The notes beneath the pieces were generated by a model. It was given only the letters and a program-made list of their open reading frames with translations. It did no database searches and was not told the origin of the DNA. Shown one piece after another: positions 19,481 through 32,000 of a stretch of 35,257 nucleotides of DNA. The translations under genes were made by a program, and so were the position numbers. The stretch spans positions 1 to 35,257 of the forward strand of contig JADJVB010000002.1 of the NCBI GenBank assembly GCA_016710745.1, given 5' to 3'. Source of the stretch: Chitinophagaceae bacterium. GTDB lineage: Bacteria; Bacteroidota; Bacteroidia; Chitinophagales; Chitinophagaceae. Every line of letters begins with the position of its first letter. Position 1 is the stretch's first letter.

Positions 19481-19773
19481 CAACGTATTTGCTCACATGC
19501 CTGTAAAAAATCAGGTGCATGTACCTGTAGGGCCGGTGCCAATAAAATGTATGCATTGGTATCGATTTGCTCCCGAATGCATAAGGCAACCCTGGAAATT
19601 ACATCAATGCCTTTGCCGGATGTTGTTACAAATCCCTGCCTGAAACAAATTTCCAGTTTATATTTCTTAATAATAAATCCACCCCCGCCTATTCTGTCAA
19701 CATCTTTCATATCATCCTTATTTCTGTTTTGATCCGGCCAATTATTCCCGGCGTGGCATATTAGTAAGCGCAA
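19480..19773 (-). CDS. Small hypothetical protein, convergent with gene A
   Basis: A 97-residue frame on the minus strand whose stop abuts the terminator of gene A. It reads MRLLICHAGNNWPDQ at the first ATG; an internal ATG at 19710 gives MKDVDRIGGGGFIIKKYKLE and then ICFRQGFVTTSGKGIDVISR, LCIREQIDTNAYILLAP and a tail DFLQACEQIR. Composition looks protein-like (balanced charge, hydrophobic periodicity), unlike the shadow frames nearby, and the stop-terminator arrangement supports it. No family recognised and no signal peptide seen. It could still be a chance frame in a 557-base spacer. Confidence 0.4.
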   Translation of the reverse strand: MRLLICHAGNNWPDQNRNKDDMKDVDRIGGGGFIIKKYKLEICFRQGFVTTSGKGIDVISRVALCIREQIDTNAYILLAPALQVHAPDFLQACEQIR

Positions 19774-19980
19774 TTATTTTCTATGCGTTGGATAAAATTC
19801 ACCTGGTAATTTAAATTTTCTTTCAAAAAGTTTTTTACTTATTAATAAACAGCATTTTATGTATAATAATGAGCAGTATATTTAAATATGAGAAAATCTT
19901 GGCAATAAGGCATTGTTTTGAACGTATTAATTGGCGGTAGTTATTTATCTACTTTCCATAAATCCTAAAAAGCCAAAAGC

Positions 19981-22900
19981 ATGAAACGGTTCATACCTGT
20001 TTTACTTATTTTTATATCTTTTTTTATTTCAGTTTTCACCATTTCTGTTGAAGCGCAAACGATTATTCCTTATGGCAGCCAGTGGAAATATTGGGATAAT
20101 GATACCCGTCCGGCGAATTGGGAAAAAACATCTTTTAACGATGCGGCCTGGCCGGGAGGTTTTGCGCAATTGGGATATGGCGATGGTGATGAAACCACGG
20201 TAGTTGCCTGTGCTGCCTGCAACCCCAAATACATCACCACGTATTTCAGAAAAACAATCAATATACCGGATCCTTCAATTTACAGCAGTTTTACTTTGAA
20301 TGTAAAAAGAGACGACGGGGTTGTTGTATACGTAAATGGAACTGAACGGTATGCTGATAATATGCCTGCGGGCCGTACCCATGCTACTACGGCATCAACA
20401 GCCTGCACAGATGACGGAAATACGGCACAGACAACCTCACTGTCTTCCTCATTTTTTATTGCGGGCGATAATGTGATAGCGGTAGAAATTCATCAAAGCA
20501 GTACCACCAGCTCTGATATTACATTCGACCTCGAATTAATTGCGGTGGCTATACCCGCCGGCGATGTTACCCTATTCCCATTTGGCGAAAATTTGCCCGG
20601 TGCACCCGCCTGGAAATATATAGGTGGAGGTACTAATTTAGATGGTTTACCCTGGAAAGACCTTGGCTATGCTGAACCAGGTTGGTTAACAGCCAATTCG
20701 GCCCTCGGTTTTGGCGCAAGCCCTCCGGCAAGAAATACGGCGATCCCGGAAAATACGTCGGCAGGTGGTGGTGGCAATCCGGGAGCCAGGTATCCAACTT
20801 TGTATTTTAGAAAAACGGTAAATATAGCCAACCCTTCTTCTTTTGCAGGGATAAAGATCAGCACTAAATTCGATGATGGTATTGTGGTTTGGGTAAATGG
20901 CGCCGAAGCCTATGTTAATAATATCGGGTCTTTTCCGGCATACGCCGATTGGGCACCCACGGCTATAGCCGGAAATGGTTCGGTTGTATACAACACCACC
21001 GTGCCAACCAGCATGTTCGTAGCGGGCAATAACATCATCGCTGTGGAAATACACCAAAATGCGGCCACCAGCAGTGACCTGTTTTTCGATATGGAATTGG
21101 TGGGTCTTGGCTCGGTTGCCGCTGTGCTTACCAAAGGTCCATATTTACAGGTTGGCAATGAAACGGCCGTAACCATTCGCTGGCAAACCGATGTACCCAC
21201 CAATTCAAGGGTAACCTACGGAACCGTATTTGGTACCTATACCGATACTACCAACGACGCCGCCTTCACCACCAATCATATCGTGAGAATTACCGGACTA
21301 ACTCCGGATACAAAATATTTTTATACCATCGGCAGTTCTACCGAAACCCTGTTGGCTGCCAATAATAATTATGTGTTAACGCTGCCCCCGGCCAACACTA
21401 CACGTAAACTTCGTTTTGCGGCTATTGGTGACTGTGGTAATAACTCAAACAATCAGCGGGATTCAAAAACGGCTTTGTTGAACTATGTAGGTACCGGTGA
21501 CCTGGATGCGGTGATCACACTGGGTGATAATGCCTACAGCAGCGGCCTGGAAACTGAATTTCAAAACAACTTTTTTAATGTATATCAAAATGATCTTTTA
21601 AGAAATAAAAAGTTGTACCCCACGCCCGGTAATCATGATTATGGCAACAGCAACTCAAATACCGGCGTAAGAAATAATGCCTACTACAATAACTTCAGTT
21701 TGCCAACTGCAGGCGAATGCGGAGGCCTGCCTTCCGGCACCAAGGCGTATTACTCCTTTAATGTGGGCGATGTACATTTTATTTCGCTCGACAGTTATGG
21801 AAGGGAAGACGGCAATACCACCAAAGTATATGATACGCTGGGCGCACAGGCCATTTGGGTAAAAAATGACCTGGCTGCCAATACCAAAAAATGGACCGTG
21901 GTTTACTTTCACCACCCGCCCTATACCAAAACCAGTCATGACTCCGACGCCGAATCGGGCGACCTGGGCGCTATGCGGGAAAATTTTATCCGTATTCTCG
22001 AAAGAAATGGTGTTGACCTGGTGCTATGCGGACATTCCCATGGATATGAAAGAAGTTATTTATTGCAAAATTATTACAGGGCAAATCCGGGAGACCCATA
22101 CGTGCTGGAAACCAATTTTAATTTTGCCAGTCATACGGCTACCGGTAACAACCAGAACGCAAAATATGACGGGACAGCAAATTCCTGTGCATATACCTAT
22201 AACTCGGGCCGGTATAATCATGGCAGTGTATACGTAGTTGCCGGTTCGGCAGGTCAGCTAGGAGGTACCTCCTCAGGCTACCCCCATAATGCCATGTACT
22301 ATTCAAACGTGAGCAATGGTGGAACGCTTTATTTTGAAGTGGACAGTAACAGGCTGGATGCTAAATTTCTTTCCTATTCCGGAACCGGGGCCGGGGTTTC
22401 ACCCGTTATCCGGGATCAGTTTACCATTTTTAAAGACGTAAACCGCGTGTATAATATTAATGTGCCAAAAGATACGCCGTTGGATTTGGTGGCTTCCTGG
22501 AGAGGAACTTATTATTGGCCCATCAATGCCGGCGCAACAACCCAGGCCGTTACATTGAGCAATAACACAGCCGGTGTTTATAGTTATGTGGTACAGGATG
22601 CTGCCAGCAATAATTGTATGCAGGATGTATACAACGTTACGGTGTTTACACCCTTACCGGTTACCCTGTTGTCTTTTAATGCAACACTTAATAAAGACAA
22701 AGTGATGCTTAACTGGTCTACTTCACAGGAGCTGAACAATAAATATTTTTCAATCGAAAAATCTACGGATGGGATCAACTTCAGTCTGTTGGGCAAACAA
22801 AATGCAGTCGGTACATCAGGCGTTACCAATAACTACCAAATGATCGATTTCACACCTGCCGAAGGCATTAATTACTACCGGTTATCGCAAACAGACAATG

Positions 22901-23196
22901 ATGGGCAGGTGAAAAACCATGGGATAAAGACGGTGAAATATAAGAGCAATGCAGACTTTACAGCCAACATCCTGAACAACGGAAACGGACAAATAAGCGT
23001 TGCCATAAAAAGCAAAAAAACATCGCAAATTAACTTGCGGGTTATTGATATGATGGGTAAAGAAATATTAAATGAAAACTTTACCACAGGTAATGGCGGC
23101 ACGATAAAAAGCCTTAACCTTAATTTGGGCGTGTTTGTTTTGGTACTTACAAATGAAAATGGAGAGAGCGTAACCAATAAAATCGTTGTTCATTAA
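19981..23196 (+). CDS. Gene B: secreted purple-acid-phosphatase-like metallophosphoesterase with T9SS domain
   Basis: An intact 1071-residue frame. Signal peptide ends at VEAQ (~26). Two related jelly-roll modules follow (~27-185 and ~190-378), each with WKY near the start, YFRK, DDG-[VI]-V-V-[YW]-VNG and NVIAVEIHQ / NIIAVEIHQ. Residues ~383-475 are the FN3-like N-domain of purple acid phosphatases (TKGPYLQVGNETAVTIRWQT ... ITGLTPDTKYFYTIG). The metallophosphoesterase domain has all five blocks: GDCG (D484), GDNAY (515-519), GNHDY (550-554), FHHPP (H644/H645) and GHSHGYER (H685, H687). A PKD-like region (~810-880), an FN3-like linker (LLSFNATLNKDKVMLNWSTS) and a sorting domain ending SVTNKIVVH finish it. 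Predicted to hydrolyse phosphomonoesters outside the cell. Gene C follows by 72 bases. Confidence 0.93.
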   Translation: MKRFIPVLLIFISFFISVFTISVEAQTIIPYGSQWKYWDNDTRPANWEKTSFNDAAWPGGFAQLGYGDGDETTVVACAACNPKYITTYFRKTINIPDPSIYSSFTLNVKRDDGVVVYVNGTERYADNMPAGRTHATTASTACTDDGNTAQTTSLSSSFFIAGDNVIAVEIHQSSTTSSDITFDLELIAVAIPAGDVTLFPFGENLPGAPAWKYIGGGTNLDGLPWKDLGYAEPGWLTANSALGFGASPPARNTAIPENTSAGGGGNPGARYPTLYFRKTVNIANPSSFAGIKISTKFDDGIVVWVNGAEAYVNNIGSFPAYADWAPTAIAGNGSVVYNTTVPTSMFVAGNNIIAVEIHQNAATSSDLFFDMELVGLGSVAAVLTKGPYLQVGNETAVTIRWQTDVPTNSRVTYGTVFGTYTDTTNDAAFTTNHIVRITGLTPDTKYFYTIGSSTETLLAANNNYVLTLPPANTTRKLRFAAIGDCGNNSNNQRDSKTALLNYVGTGDLDAVITLGDNAYSSGLETEFQNNFFNVYQNDLLRNKKLYPTPGNHDYGNSNSNTGVRNNAYYNNFSLPTAGECGGLPSGTKAYYSFNVGDVHFISLDSYGREDGNTTKVYDTLGAQAIWVKNDLAANTKKWTVVYFHHPPYTKTSHDSDAESGDLGAMRENFIRILERNGVDLVLCGHSHGYERSYLLQNYYRANPGDPYVLETNFNFASHTATGNNQNAKYDGTANSCAYTYNSGRYNHGSVYVVAGSAGQLGGTSSGYPHNAMYYSNVSNGGTLYFEVDSNRLDAKFLSYSGTGAGVSPVIRDQFTIFKDVNRVYNINVPKDTPLDLVASWRGTYYWPINAGATTQAVTLSNNTAGVYSYVVQDAASNNCMQDVYNVTVFTPLPVTLLSFNATLNKDKVMLNWSTSQELNNKYFSIEKSTDGINFSLLGKQNAVGTSGVTNNYQMIDFTPAEGINYYRLSQTDNDGQVKNHGIKTVKYKSNADFTANILNNGNGQISVAIKSKKTSQINLRVIDMMGKEILNENFTTGNGGTIKSLNLNLGVFVLVLTNENGESVTNKIVVH

Positions 23197-23228
23197 AATG
23201 ACGAAGATCGTGTTATCCAATATCCTGT

Positions 23229-23246
23229 AAGCGTTTTAATGCGCTT
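23229..23246 (+). terminator. Weak hairpin between genes B and C
   Basis: AAGCG-N8-CGCTT followed by TTAG in the 72-base gap between B and C. The stem is short and the T tract poor, so read-through and co-transcription of C is possible. Confidence 0.3.
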
Positions 23247-23268
23247 TTAGAAAGCAAATGATCCTACT

Positions 23269-26200
23269 ATGAAAAAATTTTTACAATTACTATTTGTGCT
23301 GTTGATATTTTCAATCGCAGCAGGTGCTCAAATACTTAGGCCCTTTACGCCGAGGTATTACAATCCCTCGGTAAAAGGAGGTATTGTGTATGTGGCCAAC
23401 AACATCATTTCCACCAGCGGCGTAGGAAATGGAATACCGGGTACCGGAGAGCCGCCTCCTTCTGGTAATTCATCCGACAATGGCGGTACCGGGGTAAATA
23501 TTGATGTAGACGCAACACCACCCGACACAATTGTTTTTTTAGGTAGCAGCTGGAAATATCTGGCCAATAATACCCGCCAGCCGGCTGGAATACAACCGGC
23601 TATAATGATGCAGCCTGGCCTGCCGGTAATGCCCAGTTAGGTTATGGTGATGGTGATGAAACAACCTGCATACCCTCCGGCGGTGGCGGGTCTTTGTGTA
23701 ATCCTACGGGGAATAAATATATCAGCTATTATTTCCGACGCAACGTTAATATTGTAAACCCGGCCTCATACGCAGATTTTACGTTGGGTGTTTATCGCGA
23801 TGATGGAATTGTAGTATATGTAAACGGAATTGAAGTTTACCGCGACAATATGCCCGGCGGCGTTATTACGCATGGAACGCTGGCCAGCGCTGCAGCAGGA
23901 GACGATGGAAATACGCTGCAAACAGCTACTATTCCCACTTCTGCTTTTTTACCGGGAAATAATGTGATAGCCGTTGAAGTTCATCAAAACAACATCACCA
24001 GCAGCGACCTTTCTTTTGATCTGCAATTAATTGCTAACCCACCATCGGGCGTAACCGTTATTCCGTATGGCAGTTCGTGGAAATATCTCGATATTAACAC
24101 CCGGCCGGCTCTTTGGGAAACAACGGGTTATTCCGACGCCGGATGGCCTGCCGGTAATGCACAACTGGGATACGGCGATGGCGATGAAACCACAGTTGTA
24201 AGTTATGGTCCTGATCCAAATAATAAATACATTACAACTTATTTCAGAAAAGTAATCCCAATTGCCAATCCGGCAACCTATGCCAATTTTACGATAAACC
24301 TCATCCGGGATGACGGGGCAGTTGTATACGTAAATGGCGTTGAGGTTGGAAGAGATAATATGCCGGCAGGTCCTGTTACTCATGGGACTTTTGCGGCAGG
24401 AAACATAGGTGGAGCAGCCGAATCAACACCCGTAACTTTTATTATTCCAAGCAGTTTTTTTGTGAACGGAAATAATACGATCGCTGTGGAAATTCACCAG
24501 GATCAATTGAATAGTTCTGACATTTCATTCGACTTTGAGTTGACGGCATCAACGGATGCGACCTTTAATTCCTCATCGGCCGATCTAAACCTTCCTTCCT
24601 GTTCCAATATTCTCTTTGCCGGTTTATATTGGGCCGCCGGACAGGGAAACAGCGGTTCAAATACAGGTTGGATAACGGGGGAGACTACCTGCAAACTAAA
24701 ACTACCGGGCGCGCCAGGTTATATAAACGTCACTTCCTCCCAAACAGACTACTGGAATAACACATTGATACCGGGATACGCCCATACGGGGTATCAGTGT
24801 TTTGCCGATATAACGTCGTTGATTCCGGCAATGTATAACGGCACTTATACTGTTGCTAACGTTACCGGTGCTATTGGCATCGGGGATGCCTATGGAGGCT
24901 GGACTTTGGTAATTGCCTATGGTAATCCTGCCAGTCCGCCGCAAAACCTGACGGTATTTGATGGTTGCGCCGGTGTTAAAAACGGCAGTGGCAACGTAGA
25001 TGTTCCCATTGTCGGGTTTTTAACACCAGCCGTTGGGCCCGTTAGTTGCGAACTGGGTGCCGTGGTATACGATGGTGACCGGGTGTCGCAGGATGGATTT
25101 CAGTTCAGACAAACAGGAGCACCCTCATTTTATGACATGGCAACCACCATTATTCCGCTCAATGGAAATGCCGACGCCTGGAACAGTAAGATCTCACACA
25201 AAGGATCGGTGGTTACCACACGCAACCCGGCTTGGCAAAATACACTGGGCTACGATGCATCGATATTTGACCTGCCGAATGCAGGCAACACCAACCTGGG
25301 CAATAGCCAGACATCTGCCATCGTGCGCATTTTTTCAAACAATGAAAATGTGGTTGCCAATGTGTTAACCACGGCAATTTCGCAATACAATCCTTCTTTT
25401 GCCTTTGAAAAAACGGCAACAGATATTAACGGCGGAACCCTGATGCCGGGCGATAGTATCCGCTACCGTTTAAATTATGATAATAGCGGTAATGACTCCA
25501 GTACCAATACGATAGTTGTGGACCAGATTCCTTCGGCCTCTATTTTTTTACCGGGCAGTATCAGGATCAATGGTATTACCAAAACGGACATGGCTGGTGA
25601 CGATGAAGCTGAATTCGATTTTACCAATAACCGGGTTATTTTACGCTTAGGAATAGGTGCTGATGCAGTTAACGGAGGTAATATCGGGCCGGGCCAGTCG
25701 GGCAATATCGAGTTCGATGTAGTAACGGCCTCTTCCTGCAACATCGTATCCTGCAGCGGGTCACTGAGAAACAGGGCCCGGATAAGTTATAATGGTAAAA
25801 GAACCGGCTCCCCCTTATTCGATTCGAGCGGTGTGCTGATTGCCGGATGTATAAATGGTAACCCTGTCAATTCTATTCTGATCGGCCCATGCTTTACGCC
25901 AAAAGATACATTACTGATCAATGTGTGCAATAACGGAAGTGTAACCTTACCGTGGCGGCGATTTGCCGGATACACCTTTTATTCTTCCATGCCGTTTGTA
26001 CCGGCCAATGTGTATAATCCGTTCATTCCAATCACATCGTCGGGTATTTATTGGGCGGTGTTTAACAAAGGCTCCGGCTGTTCCGACACGACCAGGATAC
26101 AGGCTATTTTGACGCCTTGTCCGGATATTGATGACGACAACGACGGTATCCCCGACTATGTTGAATTTGATGATCCACTGGCGTTGGCCGACCACAACAC

Positions 26201-28072
26201 GAATGGTATACCAAACTGGAACGATCCGGCATACCCGGGTTTTGTGGATAACAATTTTGATGGCGTTAATGATCATTTCGACTGGGGCTGCGATGCCGAT
26301 AATGACGGCACGCCCAATTTCCAGGATATGGATTATTGGAAGGGATGGCTGGATGCCAATAACGACGGTGTCAATGATAAATCAGATAAGGACCTGGATG
26401 GTATTCCCAGTCAGTACGACCTGGACAGTGATAATGACGGAATACCGGATGTGGTTGAATCCTATGGTGTTGATGCAAACGGAGATGGTATAATCGATAA
26501 CTATGTTGATACCGATACGGATGGGTTTTCGCAAAATGTAGATGCTAACAATTCGGGTGTAAACGGTTCGGGTACCGGCCTTGGCGCTCCGGATTTTGAT
26601 ACTGATGGAATTCCAAACTACCTTGACCTGGATAGTGATAATGATGGTATTCCGGATATCGTGGAATCAGCCGGTATTGATGCAAATAATAACGGTTTGG
26701 TCGATGGATTTACGGATTCAGACGGTAATGGAATCGATGATAATCATTTTTTAGCAACAGCCTTATTATTAACAGGTGTAGATTTTTTACCTGTTGATGG
26801 CCGTGCAGACGATTATCCCAACAAAAATAAAGATCGCGATTTCAGGCCCAATGCCTATGATATGGACAGTGATGCCGATGGCATTGCAGATGTAATCGAG
26901 GCTGGTTTACCCGATGCTGATCTAAATGGAATCGTAGACGGTGTTATTGCATCGAACGGCTGGTCAACTGCTGTTTCATCCCTGGGTTCTTTGGGGTTAA
27001 GAACTACCGATGCTGATCCTTATCCTGATTACCTGGATATAGATTCGGACGACGATGGTATACCCGATAATATTGAAGGTCAGTCAACCGCCGGTTACCG
27101 CCTACCGGTACTCGCCGATACGGATGGCGACGGGCTGGTAAATATTTACGATAATGTGGCCGGCTTTGGAGGCTCGGGTATTTTGTTTATGACCATAATG
27201 GCAATAATTTACCCGATTACAGGGATCCCGATTCGGACGGAGATGGCCTGATAGACCGTGTTGAAGGGAATGATTTTAACCTGAACAAGATAGCTGATGA
27301 CGACGTAACCCTTACCGGGATAGACACTGATGGTGATGGATTAGATAATAAATTCGACTCCCTTAATTCGGTAGCCAATATCAAAGGAACATCTTACCGG
27401 ATGGGTAATTTTGGTTCGTTTGTTGGGGATGCTACACCAGGCTCCAGAACAACGGTACAAAGATCATTGGTTTCGCAACCAGACCGGGATTGGCGTTTTG
27501 TAGGCTATGTTTTACCGGTGGAATTCCTTAGCCTTTCCGGTGTTTTGCAAACTGATCAGGTTTTATTGAACTGGTCAGTGATCGCAGCAAAAGAGGTTGA
27601 TCATTTTGATGTTGAACGGAGTATTGATAACAGCACCTATATTGCAACAGGCCAGGTATGGGATCCCGTTACTTTACACGAACCACAGTATTTATCATTT
27701 GCCGACAATATATTTGATCTAAGTGCCAATATTATTTACTACCGGATTCGGGTAATTGGTAAAAACGGCGATACGAAATACAGTAATATATTAATTGTGC
27801 GAAAGCAAAAAGAAAAAACAACATTGACCGTGACGCCAAATCCGGCGAGGGAAAATGTAAGCCTGATTTTTGAAGCCGACAGGGAAACTGCTGTATTTAT
27901 TCGCCTGGTCGATTTTTCCGGCAAAACCATTTTGCAGCAGGAACAGCGGGCTGCAAAGGGAATAAATACACTACGCATTGCGGGATTGTATAAATTTGCC
28001 AATGGTATGTACACGGTACAGGTTTATATGAATGATAAAATACTGAGCAAAAAGCTGTATCTGATAAAATAA
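23269..28072 (+). CDS. Gene C: giant secreted jelly-roll/DUF11/TSP3 protein with T9SS domain (two frameshifts)
   Basis: About 1600 residues. Signal peptide MKKFLQLLFVLLIFSIAAGA. After a P/G/S linker come two jelly-roll modules of the same type as in gene B (SSWKYLANNTR ... QLGYGDGDETT ... YFRRNVNI ... DDGIVVYVNGIEVYRDNMPG; then SSWKYLDINTR ... DDGAVVYVNGVEVGRDNMPA). Next is a region like the surface modules that precede DUF11 repeats (LFAGLYWAAG, YGGWTLVIAYGNP, LTVFDGCAG), then a DUF11-type repeat (FEKTATDINGGTLMPGDSIR, VVDQIPSASIFLPGSI). A TSP3 array begins with DIDDDNDGIPD, followed by the junction GTSYRMGNFGSFVGD, an FN3-like linker and a sorting domain (VTPNPAREN ... KKLYLIK). Frameshifts: about 23582, and a missing T near 27180. 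No catalytic motif seen. Likely an adhesin or surface-layer component. Confidence 0.88.
26124..27359 (+). repeat. TSP3 Ca-binding repeat array in gene C
   Basis: About 18-20 DxDxDG-type motifs with the same order and spacing as in A and D, including the RPNAYDMDSDADGIADVIEA block, the DIDSDDDGIPDNIEGQSTAG block and the NDFNLN block. The first ~60 residues differ most (EFDDPLALADHNTNGIPNWN). Confidence 0.88.
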
Positions 28073-28091
28073 TAACACACATTGATTATTG

Positions 28092-28129
28092 AACTGCCTT
28101 TTCCGAAACGGGAAAGGCAGTTTTTTTTT
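28092..28129 (+). terminator. Rho-independent terminator of gene C
   Basis: Stem AACTGCCTTTTCC / GGGAAAGGCAGTT with loop GAAAC, then nine T, 20 bases after the stop. Strong and well placed. Confidence 0.93.
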
Positions 28130-29023
28130 GTTTAAGTGTTCCCGGCAGGCTTATCCACATCATGTAAAAAATAATTCCGGCCGGGAGCAATAAATGTCAC
28201 AAACATCCGTTGCTAATAAGGGATCGGTACTGCCCGTTAAATCTTTCCGGGAAAACCCGTCCAACTTTATATTTTACCTACACAGATCTACCCGCAAACC
28301 GGCAAGGCAATCATTTAGTTGCTTTTAGCTTGATCGCATCCGATTAATTTTACGCAAAAAGCAGCAGAACATTCGCCTGGGAATCTATTTTATGTTTGGC
28401 AGATGGCGCATGGGTGAAAAAACACCTGAATAGGCGCGTGCCATGTAAATAACGTTTATGAATGTACGATAAAAAATAATAGTAATGTAAAATGACACTT
28501 GTTATTCGGGAACTACATGATAAACACAGCTTAAAGACCTGAATGATTACGCCTTATATATTGTTGGTAGAATTACAACGTAATTTGTCATGTTGGTACC
28601 GTAAAAAATCAGCGAAAAACGCTGAGATAAACCGGATATTTTTATTAAACTTTACGGTAGAAGCAAGATCAAACGTTTAATCACAATCAATAAATCCGAT
28701 CCCGATGAAAAGAAAACTCTACGCGGTCAATTTATTTTCATTAGTATCTTCTACTCCTGCAGTGCAGTATAGCCTGTTTAAACAAAAGGCATATCGTTTG
28801 CGCATGTCCGTCATAAAATACGGTACGGCCAGTAACGGAACAGGCGCCCCCTATAGCCGCGGTTCACAGCCCCGGCAACCGGAACCCGGAACCTTCAGAT
28901 AATATAAAGAATATTTCAGGTACGGTTATATATTATCGGACCTGGCCTGGTTACAGAAAAAACACCCTGATTGTTTGACGGCAGGGTCAATAATATATCC
29001 AATACAACTGAAAATGTACCACT
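28130..29023. other. Long spacer between genes C and D with several inverted repeats
   Basis: Almost 900 bases with no convincing gene. A 65-codon frame at 28705-28902 (starts MKRKLYAVNLFSLVSSTPAV) has a faint signal-peptide look but then loses protein character; it could be a decayed secreted gene. Inverted repeats: AATTAC-AAC-GTAATT (28571-28585), TCAGCG-AAAAA-CGCTGA (28609-28625) and ACCCTG-N12-CAGGGT (28964-28987, 36 bases before gene D). An isolated TATGTTTG (28391-28398) fits the -7 box but lacks a -33 TTG. The spacer may hold the promoter and control region of gene D or an unseen small RNA. Confidence 0.4.
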
Positions 29024-32000
29024 ATGAAAAAACTTCTACTATTTGTTATGTCATTGATCTGCATACTGCAGCATACAATCGGGCAATCGGCCACCAAATC
29101 GTACCCCTTTGCCGTGGGAAGGCAAAGTTGCGGAGCGGGTACCAGGCAGATCCATTATTATAACTACGATGGCGTAAACAATATCATTCAAAATGCACAC
29201 ACCGGCGTTGCCGGCAATCTGGTAAACAATTGTATTCCCCAGCTCCGGATCGGAGGTGCACCAAATGGTACGCAACGATTTACATCAAATCTCGCCAGCG
29301 TTTCCTTTAATCCCAGGGATCACCAGATCTATTATTTATGGACCAATATTTCGATTCCCAGAACCTATGCCTGGAGGTGGCCCTATGGTACCTGCCCGGG
29401 AACGGCAGCGAATAAATTAGATACCCTGGTTTCTTTCGGCGCAGATATACTGGGTGTGGCATTTGATAATAACGGAAACGGTTACCTGCTCGAATTCAGT
29501 CCCGAGCCCAATGGAGTACCACACAAGGCATGGATCAAGTCGATTGATTTTGCAACAGGTGCGATAGGTGGGGCCGATACCCTGAATTTCACCGGTGGTG
29601 CGGTGATCTATCTCACCGGAAATGGTGATGTGGCCATGACGCCTTCCGGACAGATGTTCTTTGTGGTAGATAACAAACTATTCACGCCAAACTATACCGC
29701 CTATACCGGCACGGGATCTTTTTTAACCTGTACGTATATTGATACAGTTAGAACAAGCAATGCCTTTGTTGGTCTTACGTATGCCGAAGGCGAAACCATT
29801 GCGGCCTACTCGGGTGGCGGTTGTCCCTTTGATGAAGTTGATCCCTTAACAGCCATCAATGTACCTATAACAAAAAATAATTTGCCAACAGCGGTGTATC
29901 AAACCGTGGATTTCGCCACCATTGTTTCGGGGGTTGGAGCAGCAAAATACCTGGTTTCGGTAACTCCTACCGGAACGCCCAATCAATACAATGTGGTATA
30001 TGATATTGTTGTAAAAAATTACGGCAATATGAATGTTACCGGAATACAGGTAAGAGACACGCTTGCCAATATTAACGGCGCAATAAATGTATCAAACGTT
30101 TCGGTTACGATTCCGGTCAATCCCAACGGATATGCGGTTAACCCGCTCTATAATGGGGTTGGGCCGCTCGCCACAAACTATAATTTACTAAGCGGCTCAC
30201 CGGTGCTTCCCAATTACCCGGTTGCCAACAGCAGTTTTACCATCCGGATATCCTGCAGGCTGTCGAATATATTAAGCGGTATTGTGTATAATAATAGTGC
30301 CGCCGTAACCGGAACTGATTTTAATAACAACAGTTTAAAAGATATATCTACCAATGGCAATAATCCTGATCTGAATTCCAACGACAAACCCGATGATATC
30401 GAAGAAGACCAGCCTACACCACTCCTGATCTCTGTTACGCCTCAAACACCGCCTTGTTTGTCGCTTACCCGTGTTTTATATATGCAGGATTTCGGAACTG
30501 GTACAGGATTGAGTACGTCAGTTCCGGCCGCAGTATTGGGACCGGGCGTATCGGGTGGTATAAGTAGTGTATCCTATACCGGTAGTACTACTCCTCCTAT
30601 ACCTGTTGAAACCTATACCGTAACCAACAATGCACAAAATGCCAATGCCGCACATTTTATAAGTAATACCGACCATACTGGAAATGCCAATGGGCGTATG
30701 TTGATTGTAAACGCCGTGCCAATAATACAAAATGTACCAGGGCGGATTTACCTATACCCTTTGCCCCAGCCAGCAGTATTCTATTTCGTTTTATGCTGCC
30801 TTTATTGGTAACGCAGCTTATCAAACGCTTTGTGATGGTTTTGGCGGGTTCAGGTATCCTAAAATAAAGATCAGGGTAAGAGACGCCGTTTCCGGGTTGA
30901 TCATAACAGAAAGTTCAACGGCCAGCATTACCGGTACAACCTGGCAGCAGTACGGTTTAAAATTTGTTAGTCCGGGTACCTACACCTCCATCCTGTTCGA
31001 AATGCTGAACGATGGCCCCGGCGGTTGTGGTAACGATATAGCTATTGATGATATTCAATTTGGTTCCTGTGATCCCATTCCGGTAGTTAATGCCAGCGGG
31101 GTAGCGGGCTGCATCGGCGGTTCTTCTTCATTTACCGGTGCGCTTACCGATCCCGGCGCCATTCCGGGTGCCAAAGATTACCAATGGCAGGTGGCTCCTG
31201 CATTGGCCGGGCCCTATGTGAATATTGCCGGGGCCACATCTCCAACCTTCACGATCAACCCGGTAACACCAGCAGATACCGGCAAATACTACCGCCTGGT
31301 AGTTGCCGCAGCTGGAAACATGGGCATACCGAATTGTCGGTTCAATTCTCCGGGTATATTGCTTACCGGGAAAAAATCCTTCGCTGGCACCTTCGTCGGC
31401 AAATGTCAATAAGAATAATATTTGCCCGGGCATTTCGGTTAACCTGAGTGTCACCGGAGGAAGTTTGGGTACCAACGCAAACTGGTATTGGTATGCCGGA
31501 AGTTGTGCAGGTATTTTCCTGGGTAACGGAACTACGGTTACGGTAACCCCATCCGTTACCACCACCTATTATGTGAGGGCCGAAGGTGAATGTAATATTA
31601 CGTCCTGCCAGGCCGTTACCATATTTATCAATTGCGATGTAGATAAAGACGATGATGGTATACCCGACTTTGTTGAAAGTAATATGGCTGCCGCCTTCCT
31701 GGATGTGCCGCCGAATGGCATTATCAACGCATACGACCCGTTAACGCCTGGTTTCGTTGATAATAATAACGACTATGTGAACGACAATTACCAGGCCGAC
31801 GGTGATGTAGACAATGACGCCATTCCGAATTACCTGGATCTTGATTTTCCGGGCGGGTGGATACCAATGCCGACGGAATAGATGACCGATTTGATATCGA
31901 CCTCGACGGAATTATAAATATGCTTGACCTGGATAGCGATAATGATGGAATACCCGATGTGGTAGAAGCTTATGGGGCAGATACCAACGGAGATGGCAAA

